DNA of 8,627 nucleotides from CBFGWV01 sp965652545 (GCA_965652545.1 CBFGWV010000214.1:1-8627); one strand, 5' to 3'; shown: positions 1 to 6,468, counted from the first letter of the stretch. Numbers and translations are program-made. The notes: generated by a model from the letters alone, not told the origin.

Positions 1-49
1 CGCCGCTTTCCGCTAGGAGGCTACGCCGCTGACCGCCATGGGCAACGAT

Positions 50-166
50 ATGTAGGATGGGTTGAGCGCAGCGATACCCATCATGGAACAGCGGCGACCT
101 ATGTAGCGCGCGCGACGCCGATCAAATGCGGCTGATGGGTATCGCTGCGCTCAACCCATCCTACAT
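50..166. repeat. Perfect 34-bp inverted repeat with 49-bp spacer
   Basis: The arm at 50-83 begins ATGTAGGATGGGTTGAGCGC and the arm at 133-166 is its exact reverse complement over all 34 bases. The spacer is 84-132, and pairing stops abruptly at both ends. The arm resembles a short repeat I recall as common between genes in gammaproteobacteria (GTAGGATGGGTTGAGCGCAGC type); that recollection was not checked by a search. No transposase ORF is present, so this is at most a non-autonomous, MITE-like or REP-like unit. It lies about 140 bp past the urtE stop and could form a strong hairpin at the end of the urt transcript, but no T-run follows it, so I do not call it an intrinsic terminator. Confidence 0.9.
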
Positions 167-281
167 TGAAGAACTCGACTCGAGATCCCACGGACCTAGC
201 TTCGCTACCGACGAGTTGGTCGAGCGCCTGCGTCAGTCAGTCGCGATGGCTGAGTATCTCGAATCGCGAGTGAATCCTTAG
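135..281 (+). other. Doubtful 48-codon ORF running out of the inverted repeat
   Basis: An ATG at 135 opens a frame of 48 residues ending at TAG 279-281. The first ten or so residues are encoded by the right arm of the inverted repeat. The remainder, with a segment reading TDELVERLRQSVAMAEYLES, looks like a charged amphipathic helix. There is no ribosome-binding site in front of the ATG, and the frame is open back to about 66 without another good start. It may be the C-terminal remnant of a gene into which the repeat inserted, or pure chance. I do not recognise a family and assign no function. It converges on the urtE stop. Confidence 0.15.
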
Positions 282-303
282 GCGTGCCCCGCTTGGTGCG
301 CAA

Positions 304-999
304 CTACACCGTCAAATATCGGCTCACCAACCCATCGTCCAATTCGCCGATGGCACCGGCGGCAACCGCGCGGCCGCGGTCCATGATGGCGAAGCGATCG
401 GCGACGCGGCGGGCGAAGGGCAGCTTTTGCTCCACCAGCAGCAGGGTGAGGCCGATCTCGCGGTTGAGCTTGCGCAGGATGTCGCCGATCTCGGCCACGA
501 TATTGGGCTGGATGCCTTCGGTGGGTTCATCCAGCACCAGCAGACGGGGCTCGAGTACCAGCGCGCGGCCGATCGCTAGCTGCTGTTGCTGGCCACCGGA
601 GAGGTCGCCCCCGCGACGGCCGCGCATCTGTTTGAGCACCGGGAAGAGCTCGTAGATGTGCTCGGGTATCGTGCGCACCTTGTCCTGCCTTGCGGGCAGC
701 CCGATGCGCAGGTTTTCCTCCACGGTCAGCAGGGGGAAGATCTGCCGCCCCTGGGGCACATAGCCGACACCCAGGCGGGAGCGGCTCTCAGCCGCGGTGC
801 GGGCGAGGTCGACATCGCCCAGCGCGATGCTGCCGCTGCGCACCGGCTGCAAACCCATCAGGCAACTGAGCAAGGTCGTCTTGCCGACGCCGTTGCGCCC
901 CATCAGGCAGGTGAGGCTGCCCTGCGGGACGTTGAGGTCCAGGTCCCACAAGGTGTGGCTTTCGCCGTAGAAGTGGTTGAGGCTGCGAATGCTGAGCAT
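304..999 (-). CDS. urtE: Urea ABC transporter ATP-binding subunit UrtE
   Basis: This is the second ATPase of the urea importer, energising the UrtB-UrtC channel from the cytoplasm. It has 231 residues, usual for the LivF/UrtE family. Walker A is GRNGVGKT (34-41), the Q-loop glutamine is Q83, the signature is LSGGQQQQ (133-140) and Walker B is LLVLDEPTEG, with D157 and catalytic E158. The switch position usually held by histidine is Q191 in VEQKLP; glutamine here is normal for LivF-type subunits. The C-terminus SRYLTV is typical of UrtE. The ATG at 999 lies 5 bp after the urtD stop, with only a weak purine stretch (GCGGATAA) as ribosome site, suggesting translational coupling. It is the last gene of the operon. 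LivF of a branched-chain amino-acid system is the alternative, but the UrtA, UrtB and UrtD neighbours decide for urea. Confidence 0.96.
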   Translation of the reverse strand: MLSIRSLNHFYGESHTLWDLDLNVPQGSLTCLMGRNGVGKTTLLSCLMGLQPVRSGSIALGDVDLARTAAESRSRLGVGYVPQGRQIFPLLTVEENLRIGLPARQDKVRTIPEHIYELFPVLKQMRGRRGGDLSGGQQQQLAIGRALVLEPRLLVLDEPTEGIQPNIVAEIGDILRKLNREIGLTLLLVEQKLPFARRVADRFAIMDRGRAVAAGAIGELDDGLVSRYLTV

Positions 1000-1004
1000 G
1001 TCGG

Positions 1005-1916
1005 TTATCCGCTGATCTGTTGCTGGCCACCCGCGGCGACGCGTGCGGTGGGCGCCGAGGACGCCAGATGGCTGTTGCTCTCCAGGGACTCGCCCAAGTA
1101 GACCTCGATCACGCGCGGGTCGGACTGCACCTGGTCCATGGTGCCCTCCATGAGCACGCTGCCCTGGTGCAGCACGGTCACTTGGCGGGCAATGGAGCGT
1201 ACGAAGCCCATGTCATGCTCGACCACCACCACGGTGTGGCGACCGGCCAGGCTGCTGAGCAACTCCGCGGTGCGCTCCATCTCCTGCCCGGTCATGCCGG
1301 CCACCGGCTCGTCGACCAGCAGGACCAGAGGGTCCTGCACCAGCAGCATGCCGATCTCCAGCCATTGTTTCTGCCCGTGCGAGAGCTGCCCGGCCTGGCG
1401 CTGGGCGGCACCGCTCAGGCCGATCGTGGCGAGTACCTCGTCGATGCGATCACGCTGCACCGCGCTCAGGCGAGCACGAAAGGTGGGCCAGACGCGTTTG
1501 TCGCCCTTGGCGGCCAGCTCCAGGTTGGCCAGCACGTCCAGGGTTTCGAACACGGTGGGTTTCTGGAATTTGCGCCCGATGCCGCACAAGGCTATGTCCG
1601 GCTCTGACAGGCGCAGCAGGTCGATATTCTGGCCGAGGAACACCTTGCCGGTGTCGGGCCGGGTCTTGCCGGTGATCACGTCCATCAAGGTGGTCTTGCC
1701 GGCACCGTTGGGGCCGATCAGGCAGCGCAGCTCGCCGGGTTTGAGGTACAGGTTGAGATCGGTGAGCGCCTTGAAGCCATCGAAGCTCACCGAGACATCC
1801 TCCAGGTAAAGGATGATGCCGTGGCTGAGGTCGGGTTCGCGGCCGGCGCCGGGGGCGACGATGCCGAACACCCGGTCGCGGCGCCACACTTCGCGGGTAC
1901 GCTCCAGTGCCTTCAT
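1005..1916 (-). CDS. urtD: Urea ABC transporter ATP-binding subunit UrtD
   Basis: This is the first ATPase of the urea importer (LivG-like), 303 residues. Walker A is GPNGAGKT (68-75) and Q118 lies in the Q-loop. The ABC signature is LSHGQKQ (178-184), the form characteristic of UrtD in place of LSGGQ. Walker B is LVLLVDEPVAG, with D202 and E203, and the switch histidine is H234. The ABC core begins only near residue 33. The N-terminal lead and about 25 residues after the usual EVYLGE end (rich in S, A, G and Q) make it longer than the roughly 250-270 residues I expect for the family. The start at 1916 is well supported: its ATG overlaps the urtC stop as ATGA, and a strong GGGAGG sits 7 nt upstream at 1924-1929. 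It is co-translated with urtC. Confidence 0.96.
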   Translation of the reverse strand: MKALERTREVWRRDRVFGIVAPGAGREPDLSHGIILYLEDVSVSFDGFKALTDLNLYLKPGELRCLIGPNGAGKTTLMDVITGKTRPDTGKVFLGQNIDLLRLSEPDIALCGIGRKFQKPTVFETLDVLANLELAAKGDKRVWPTFRARLSAVQRDRIDEVLATIGLSGAAQRQAGQLSHGQKQWLEIGMLLVQDPLVLLVDEPVAGMTGQEMERTAELLSSLAGRHTVVVVEHDMGFVRSIARQVTVLHQGSVLMEGTMDQVQSDPRVIEVYLGESLESNSHLASSAPTARVAAGGQQQISG

Positions 1917-2998
1917 GCCACGGCCTCCCGGCGACGCACTAGGCCGGCCAGGCCCTTGGGCAGGAACACCGTCACCGCCACGAACAAACCGCCCAGTGCG
2001 AACAGCCAGGCATCGGGCAGGGCGCCGGTGAAGTAGGTCTTGCCGTAGTTGACCAGGATCGCCCCGACCACGGCGCCATACAGTGTGGCGCGACCGCCCA
2101 CGGCCACCCAGACGACGATCTCGATCGAGTTCAGCGGCGAAAACTCACCCGGGTTGATGATGCCGACCTGGGGCACATACAAGGCGCCGGCGATGCCCGC
2201 GAGCATGGCCGAGAAGGTAAACACCGCTAGCTTGACCCGCTCCACCCGGTAACCGATGAAACGCGTGCGCGACTCGCTGTCGCGGATGGCGATGCACACC
2301 CGCCCCAGCCGCGAGGTGGTCAGCGCCCGGCAGGCCAGATAGCCCAGCCCCAGAGCCATGGCGCTGGCCACGCACAAGCTGACACGGGTGGTGTTGGCGG
2401 TCAGCGGGACGCCGAGGATGTCCTTGAAATCGGTCAAACCGTTGTTGCCGCCAAAGCCCATCTCGTTGCGGAAGAAAGCCAGCAGCAGGGCATAGGTCAG
2501 CGCCTGGGTGATGATCGACAGGTACACGCCGGTCACCCGCGAGCGGAACGCCAGCCAGCCGAACACGAAGGCCAGCGCACCGGGCACCAGCACCACCATC
2601 AGCATGGCGAACCAGAACATGTCGAAGCCGTACCAGTACCAGGGCAGGGCGTCCCAGTTGAGGAACACCATGAAATCCGGCAGCAGCGGGTTGCCGTATA
2701 CCCCGCGCTCGCCGATCTGGCGCATCAGGTACATGCCCATGGCATAACCGCCCAGGGCGAAGAACGCCCCGTGGCCCAGGGTGAGAATGCCCAGATATCC
2801 CCACACCAGGTCCACCGACAGGGCGAGCAGGGCATAGCAGAGGTACTTGCCGATCAACGTGACGGTAAAGGTGGACAAGTGCAACGGGTGGCCGGCGGGC
2901 AGCAGCAGGTTACACACCGGCACCACGACGGCCAGCACGATGAGCAGACCGAGGAGAATCTGGCCGCCACGGTCACCGGCGAGAATGGATGTATGCAT
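1913..2998 (-). CDS. urtC: Urea ABC transporter permease UrtC
   Basis: This inner-membrane permease, 361 residues, pairs with UrtB to form the urea channel (LivM-like). Hydrophobic segments are visible at about 13-34, 46-66, 72-92, 128-150, 158-175, 205-225, 258-278, 291-316 and 330-346. The stretch GFGGNNGLTDFK (181-192) and the cytoplasmic loop LGRVCIAIRDSESRTRFIGY (231-250), which should contact the ATPases, are typical of the LivM/UrtC family. The ATG at 2998 is 2 nt after the urtB stop and has GGAAG 7 nt upstream inside the end of urtB. The stop overlaps the urtD start by 4 nt. Length and ends are complete, with no sign of frameshift. Confidence 0.96.
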   Translation of the reverse strand: MHTSILAGDRGGQILLGLLIVLAVVVPVCNLLLPAGHPLHLSTFTVTLIGKYLCYALLALSVDLVWGYLGILTLGHGAFFALGGYAMGMYLMRQIGERGVYGNPLLPDFMVFLNWDALPWYWYGFDMFWFAMLMVVLVPGALAFVFGWLAFRSRVTGVYLSIITQALTYALLLAFFRNEMGFGGNNGLTDFKDILGVPLTANTTRVSLCVASAMALGLGYLACRALTTSRLGRVCIAIRDSESRTRFIGYRVERVKLAVFTFSAMLAGIAGALYVPQVGIINPGEFSPLNSIEIVVWVAVGGRATLYGAVVGAILVNYGKTYFTGALPDAWLFALGGLFVAVTVFLPKGLAGLVRRREAVA

Positions 2999-3000
2999 GA

Positions 3001-4599
3001 TCAGGCTTCCGCCGCGCGGCCGCGTTGCGGGAACAAACCGCGCGGCCGCTTCTGGATGAACAGGATGATGAAGATCAACACCAGGATCTTGGCCAGTACG
3101 GCGCCGGACCAGGGTTCGAGCACCTTGTTGATCACCCCAAGCGACAGGCCCGCCACCAGCGTGCCCCAGAGGTTGCCCACCCCGCCGAAGACCACCACCA
3201 TGAACGAGTCGATGATGTAGGCCTGCCCGAGGTTGGGGCCGACATTGGTCAGTTGGCTCAGTGCCACCCCGGCCACGCCGGCCACCCCGGACCCAAGGCC
3301 GAAGGTGAGCATGTCGACGCGGGTGGCGCGCACGCCCATGGCGCGCGCCATGGCGCGGTTCTGGGCGACGGCGCGCACGTTGAGCCCCAAGGCGGTGCGC
3401 TTGAGCACGAACAGCAGCGCCACGAACACCGCCAGGCAGAAGCCGATGATTACCAGCCTATTAAGCGTGAGCGACAAGGCGCTGTTGACCACCCATTGCC
3501 CGCTCATCCAGCTGGGCGTCAGGACGCTCTGATTCAGTGGGGAGAAGATCGTCCGCACCGTCTGTTGCAGGATCAGGCTCACGCCGAAGGTGGCCAGCAG
3601 CGTTTCCAGCGGGCGCCCGTAGAGAAAGCGAATGACCGTGCGCTCGATCAGCACGCCGACGGCGCCGGCCACCAGGAAGGCCGCGGGGATGGCCACCCAC
3701 AGGGAGTAATCGATGTACTCGGGCATCAGCCGCTGGACCACGAAGGTGGTATACGCCCCCAGCATGATCAACTCGCCGTGGGCCATGTTGATAACGCCCA
3801 TCACCCCAAAGGTGATGGCAAGGCCGATGGCCGCCAGCACCAGCACCGAGCCCAGGCTGAGACCGAAGAACAAGGTCTCGATCCAGCGGTAGACCTTGAG
3901 TCGATACTCGATGGCCTGCATGGCCTTGACCGCCGCCTCGCGCACCTCGGTGTCGGGGTCGTTCGCGGCGATCTGGTTCAGCGCGTTGCGGGCCGCCGGG
4001 CGCAGGCTGCCGCGCAAGGTGTCGACCGCCTCCAGGCGTGCAGCGGGGTCGTCGGAAGACAGATTGAACAAGCCGATGGAAATGCCCAGCAGCTCGGCGA
4101 TCTCACTGTCGGTCTCGCGCGTCAGCGCCGCCCGTATTGCCGGCTCCAGTGCCGGGTCGGGGGATTTGATCAAGGCCTCCACTGCCGCCAGGCGTTTGCC
4201 GCGGTCGGGATGAGTGAGGTTCATCGCCGCCAGCGCGGCACGCAGTTCGCTGCGTACGCTGTTGTTGACCGCCACCCGGTCCAGCGCGCTGCGCTTGAAT
4301 ACGCCGAGGTCCTCGCCGGTGAGCGCATCCGTGGCTTGGTAGTCGCGGCCTTTGGCAGTGACGATCACCAACCGTTTGTCGGCTTTGACGACTTGAAGAT
4401 CACCGCCCAGCATGGCGGCGAGAATCGGCTGGACCCGCTCGTCGGCGGACTCCACCAGCAAGGCGATGCCACGGGATTTGGACTTGAAGTCCTTGGCCGT
4501 GATCAAGGCCAGCCCCTCGTCGAGCGGGGTCTGCGCCCAGGCCTTGCCGAGCAGGCCGGCCAGCATCAGCAGCAAGGCCGCGATGGCGTGTCGTGTCAT
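3001..4599 (-). CDS. urtB: Urea ABC transporter permease UrtB with N-terminal extracytoplasmic domain
   Basis: This is the second inner-membrane channel subunit, 532 residues. It starts with a signal-like segment (MTRHAIAALLLMLAGLLGKA, likely cleaved after AWA at 22). A soluble helical region follows (about 25-235) with repeated alanine- and leucine-rich helices reminiscent of HEAT repeats. The LivH-type permease occupies 236-520, including GVMGVINMAHGELIMLGAY (265-283), the loop RAVAQNRAMARAMGVRATRV (409-428) and FGGVGNLWGTLVAG (471-484). The long N-terminal domain is a hallmark separating many proteobacterial UrtB proteins from the roughly 300-residue LivH permeases; its role is not established. 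The ATG at 4599 has AGGA about 8 nt upstream. It is separated from urtA by REP-like palindromes but is coupled to urtC by a 2-nt gap. Confidence 0.96.
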   Translation of the reverse strand: MTRHAIAALLLMLAGLLGKAWAQTPLDEGLALITAKDFKSKSRGIALLVESADERVQPILAAMLGGDLQVVKADKRLVIVTAKGRDYQATDALTGEDLGVFKRSALDRVAVNNSVRSELRAALAAMNLTHPDRGKRLAAVEALIKSPDPALEPAIRAALTRETDSEIAELLGISIGLFNLSSDDPAARLEAVDTLRGSLRPAARNALNQIAANDPDTEVREAAVKAMQAIEYRLKVYRWIETLFFGLSLGSVLVLAAIGLAITFGVMGVINMAHGELIMLGAYTTFVVQRLMPEYIDYSLWVAIPAAFLVAGAVGVLIERTVIRFLYGRPLETLLATFGVSLILQQTVRTIFSPLNQSVLTPSWMSGQWVVNSALSLTLNRLVIIGFCLAVFVALLFVLKRTALGLNVRAVAQNRAMARAMGVRATRVDMLTFGLGSGVAGVAGVALSQLTNVGPNLGQAYIIDSFMVVVFGGVGNLWGTLVAGLSLGVINKVLEPWSGAVLAKILVLIFIILFIQKRPRGLFPQRGRAAEA

Positions 4600-4645
4600 G
4601 CGCGATGTCCTGTCGTTATGTGGTCGGTGCTACGACAAGAACCTA

Positions 4646-4670
4646 GGCACCCGTAGGGCAGGGCGATCGG
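4646..4670 (+). repeat. REP-like unit A, shortened
   Basis: It begins GGCACCCGTAGG, the same 12-base head found in units B and C, and ends GGGCGATCGG. The central hairpin seen in the other two units is missing, as if deleted internally. It lies in direct orientation to unit C and inverted relative to unit B. Confidence 0.75.
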
Positions 4671-4710
4671 CGGTTCGTGCCGCAGCCGGGGAGTAGGCGC
4701 GCGTCCGGGC

Positions 4711-4745
4711 CGGATCGCCCTGAGGGCAGGGCTCCTACGGGTGCC
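4711..4745 (-). repeat. REP-like unit B
   Basis: Read on the minus strand it starts GGCACCCGTAGGAGC, continues through a small stem (GCCCT ... AGGGC) and ends GCGATCC. This is the layout head, hairpin, GCGATC that I recall for GTAGGAGCG-type REP sequences of gammaproteobacteria. Its 15-base head is an exact inverted match to unit C. Confidence 0.85.
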
Positions 4746-4760
4746 TGTGTTCTATCTAGT

Positions 4761-4797
4761 GGCACCCGTAGGAGCGCACCCTCGTGCGCGATCGGCG
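4761..4797 (+). repeat. REP-like unit C
   Basis: The head GGCACCCGTAGGAGC (4761-4775) is followed by the hairpin GCGCAC-CCTC-GTGCGC and then GATCGGCG. With unit B it makes a BIME-like pair: 15-bp perfect inverted arms (4731-4745 and 4761-4775) separated by only 15 bases. It sits about 60 bp after the urtA stop. Confidence 0.85.
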
Positions 4798-4857
4798 TCG
4801 TACCGGCACTGCCCCGTTGGAACGGCACCGGCCCGATGGTCGCTATGGCGCCTCAGC

Positions 4858-6144
4858 TCAATACGTCTGGCCCGAGCACTGGCCGGTCTTGACGTTGTAG
4901 TTGCCGCAGGACAGCGGCGGCATCCAGTCGGCGGTCACGTCCATGGAGCCTTCCAGGTAATCCGACCACGCATCGCCGACCACCAGGTCCGGTGTCTCCC
5001 AGACCACCTGGAACTGCCCATCGTCAAGGATTTCGCCGATCAGCACGGGCTTGGTGATGTGGTGGTTGGGCATCATCGTGGCGTGGCCACCGGTGAGGTT
5101 GGGCACAGTGACGCCGATGATGGCCTCCTGCACGGCAGTGGGGTCGGTGGTGCCGGCTTTCTCGACCGCCTTCACCCACATGTTGAAGCCGATGTAATGG
5201 GCCTCCATCGGGTCGTTGGTCACCCGCGCCTCATCGCCGATGAAGCCGTGCCAAGCGCTGATGAACTCGTCGTTGACCTCGGCATCGACGCTCATGAAGT
5301 AGTTCCAGGCCGCCAGATGGCCGACCAGCGGGCCGGTGTCGATGCCAGAGAGTTCTTCCTCGCCCACGGAGAAGGCCACCACCGGGATGTCCTCGGCCGA
5401 CACGCCCTGGTTGCCCAGCTCCTTGTAGAAGGGCACGTTGGCGTCGCCGTTGATGGTCGAGACCACGGCCGTCTTCTTGCCCTCGCCGCCGAAGGCCTTG
5501 ATCTCGGCCACGATGGACTGCCAGTCGGAATGCCCAAACGGTGTGTAGTTGATCATGATGTCCTCGTCGGCCACGCCCTTGGCCTTGAGGTACGCCTCGA
5601 GAATCTTGTTGGTGGTGCGCGGGTAGACGTAGTCCGTGCCGGCCAGCACCCAGCGTTCCACACCCAGGTCGTTCATCAGGTAGTCGACGGCGGGTACGGC
5701 TTGCTGGTTGGGCGCAGCGCCCGTGTAGAACACGTTCTTGGAGGACTCTTCACCCTCGTACTGCACCGGGTAGAACAGCAGACCGTTCAATTCCTCGAAC
5801 ACCGGCAGCACGGACTTGCGTGATACGGAGGTCCAGCAGCCGAACACCGCGGCGACCTTTTCCTGGTCGAGCAGCTCGCGAGCCTTTTCGGCGAACAGCG
5901 GCCAGTCCGAGGCCGGGTCCACCACTACCGCCTCGAGCTGCTTGCCCAGCAGGCCGCCCTTTTTGTTCTGCTCGTCGATGAGCATGAGCATGGTGTCTTT
6001 CAGCGTGGTTTCGCTGATGGCCATGGTGCCCGAGAGTGAGTGCAGCACACCCACCTTGATGGTGTCCTGGGCGAGTACTGGGCCAGCCCACAATGTCGAG
6101 GCGGCAAGCGCCACCCCCAGCAGATTGCGATTCGCGGGTGTCAT
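4858..6144 (-). CDS. urtA: Urea ABC transporter substrate-binding protein UrtA
   Basis: This periplasmic receptor delivers urea to UrtBC; it has 428 residues. The signal peptide is MTPANRNLLGVALAASTLWA plus GPVLA, with predicted cleavage between A25 and Q26. The mature protein begins QDTIKVGVLHSLSGTMAISE, the standard start of UrtA/FmdD-type type I binding folds, and later carries FGCWTSVSRKSVLPVFEE and YPVQYEGEESSKN, which are typical UrtA segments. The tail SCGNYNVKTGQCSGQTY has the paired cysteines common in proteobacterial UrtA. I chose the ATG at 6144 because the signal peptide begins there and AGGGGA (6155-6160, minus strand) lies 10 nt upstream. A frame extension to 6462 exists, but it translates the promoter and an intergenic repeat. 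It is the first gene of the operon and is predicted to be sigma-54 dependent. An amide-binding FmdD-like protein is the less likely alternative, given the full urt context. Confidence 0.97.
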   Translation of the reverse strand: MTPANRNLLGVALAASTLWAGPVLAQDTIKVGVLHSLSGTMAISETTLKDTMLMLIDEQNKKGGLLGKQLEAVVVDPASDWPLFAEKARELLDQEKVAAVFGCWTSVSRKSVLPVFEELNGLLFYPVQYEGEESSKNVFYTGAAPNQQAVPAVDYLMNDLGVERWVLAGTDYVYPRTTNKILEAYLKAKGVADEDIMINYTPFGHSDWQSIVAEIKAFGGEGKKTAVVSTINGDANVPFYKELGNQGVSAEDIPVVAFSVGEEELSGIDTGPLVGHLAAWNYFMSVDAEVNDEFISAWHGFIGDEARVTNDPMEAHYIGFNMWVKAVEKAGTTDPTAVQEAIIGVTVPNLTGGHATMMPNHHITKPVLIGEILDDGQFQVVWETPDLVVGDAWSDYLEGSMDVTADWMPPLSCGNYNVKTGQCSGQTY

Positions 6145-6154
6145 GTTCTTTACG

Positions 6155-6160
6155 TCCCCT
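6155..6160 (-). promoter_or_regulatory. urtA ribosome-binding site
   Basis: AGGGGA on the minus strand, 10 nt before the ATG at 6144. It supports the 428-residue start over upstream in-frame starts. Confidence 0.75.
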
Positions 6161-6212
6161 CGTTGGTGTTGCGTTATCACGCGACCGGCGTTGGTCGCCC
6201 CTGGTGCGTTGC

Positions 6213-6229
6213 AGCACCTGCCGTGCCAA
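6213..6229 (-). promoter_or_regulatory. Sigma-54 (-24/-12) promoter of urtA
   Basis: The minus strand reads TTGGCACGGCAGGTGCT. Against the RpoN consensus YTGGCACGrNNNTTGCW, every defined base matches except the first T of TTGC (here G). The invariant GG and GC dinucleotides are present with exactly 10 bases between them. The predicted start is near 6202, giving a 5' leader of about 58 nt before the urtA ATG. It lies upstream of the transporter operon and just downstream of an NtrC-like palindrome, as expected of a nitrogen-limitation promoter. RpoN dependence of urt genes fits established general nitrogen control in proteobacteria; the site itself is inferred from sequence. Confidence 0.85.
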
Positions 6230-6290
6230 GTGTCGCGAGGGCGCAAGAATCGGTCGTTGTTGGGCGGGGCGGGGGACGGCGGATAGGGGA

Positions 6291-6309
6291 TTGCACTGGT
6301 TTGGCGCAA
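6291..6309. promoter_or_regulatory. NtrC-like enhancer site
   Basis: The palindrome TTGCAC-N7-GCGCAA matches the known NtrC operator form TTGCAC-N7-GTGCAA in 11 of 12 arm bases, with the correct 7-base centre. Its centre at 6300 is about 98 bp upstream of the predicted start, normal for an NtrC enhancer. A second TTGCAC half-site begins at 6313, exactly 22 bp further (two helical turns), but its other arm is poor (CCGCAG). Paired sites on one DNA face would favour NtrC oligomerisation. Confidence 0.75.
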
Positions 6310-6312
6310 GAG

Positions 6313-6331
6313 TTGCACCGTGGCGCCGCAG
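6313..6331. promoter_or_regulatory. Possible second, degenerate NtrC site
   Basis: One good half-site, TTGCAC (6313-6318), is followed after 7 bases by CCGCAG, which matches the expected GTGCAA at only three positions. The 22-bp offset from the strong site is the main argument for it. Confidence 0.4.
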
Positions 6332-6361
6332 AGGGGTTGGTGGCAGAACCCCGCCCGGGAT

Positions 6362-6468
6362 GAGCCGGTGGGTTGTGGTCCGACTCGCTGTGAACACGTC
6401 CGTGTGAGCTCGACGGCAGCATCCATGCTGCCGACGGTCGGCCCATGCCCCACCCGGCCCAAAGGGCT
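6362..6468 (+). repeat. Structured intergenic repeat, copy 1
   Basis: The core 6382-6439 is identical to 8358-8415 except for one base (T6385 against G8361). Within it are two hairpins: ACAC-GTCC-GTGT (6394-6405) and GGCAGCA-TCCA-TGCTGCC (6415-6432). Flanking arms (about 6364-6384 and 6437-6458) pair imperfectly, with CCGAC opposite GTCGG next to the core. The predicted shape is an outer stem closing a junction with two hairpins. The right flank, through CCCAAAGGGCTGAG, also resembles the copy 2 flank. It sits about 60 bp after the lysR stop and upstream of the urtA enhancer. I recall similar sequences as frequent in some gammaproteobacteria but cannot name the family. Confidence 0.85.

Larger units (their letters stand above)
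4600..4857. other. urtA-urtB intercistronic region with palindromes
   Basis: This 258-bp stretch inside the operon has no gene. It contains three copies of a REP-like unit (separate entries). Close behind the urtA stop there is also a small hairpin with arms CCGTT (4814-4818) and AACGG (4821-4825), inside a larger, imperfectly paired GC-rich stem. No T-run follows any of the stems on the minus strand, so complete termination is not expected. No clear second promoter for urtB is visible. Confidence 0.7.

Noticed and set aside
50..166. Insertion sequence at the left end
   Set aside because: The 34-bp arms enclose only 49 bp and there is no transposase or visible target duplication.
284..655. 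123-codon plus-strand frame at the urtE 3' end
   Set aside because: R- and S-rich translation opposite urtE, with no ribosome site or motif.
586..1607. Several plus-strand frames over urtE and urtD (586-1101, 1020-1607, 1138-1809)
   Set aside because: Antisense shadows of ABC ATPase genes whose Walker and signature motifs are intact on the minus strand.
3025..4656. 543-codon open frame on the plus strand opposite urtB
   Set aside because: It mirrors urtB in a GC-rich antisense frame, is rich in H, Q, G and D without any family motif, and runs over the intercistronic region; urtB has clear permease motifs, a signal peptide and operon coupling.
4741..5823. 360-codon open frame on the plus strand opposite urtA
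   Set aside because: Antisense shadow of urtA with strong H, V and D bias and no recognisable domain; it begins inside a REP-like repeat.
6333..6352. GGGGTT/AACCCC hairpin as lysR terminator
   Set aside because: It lies about 175 bp beyond the lysR stop, past the structured repeat, has an 8-base loop and no T-run.
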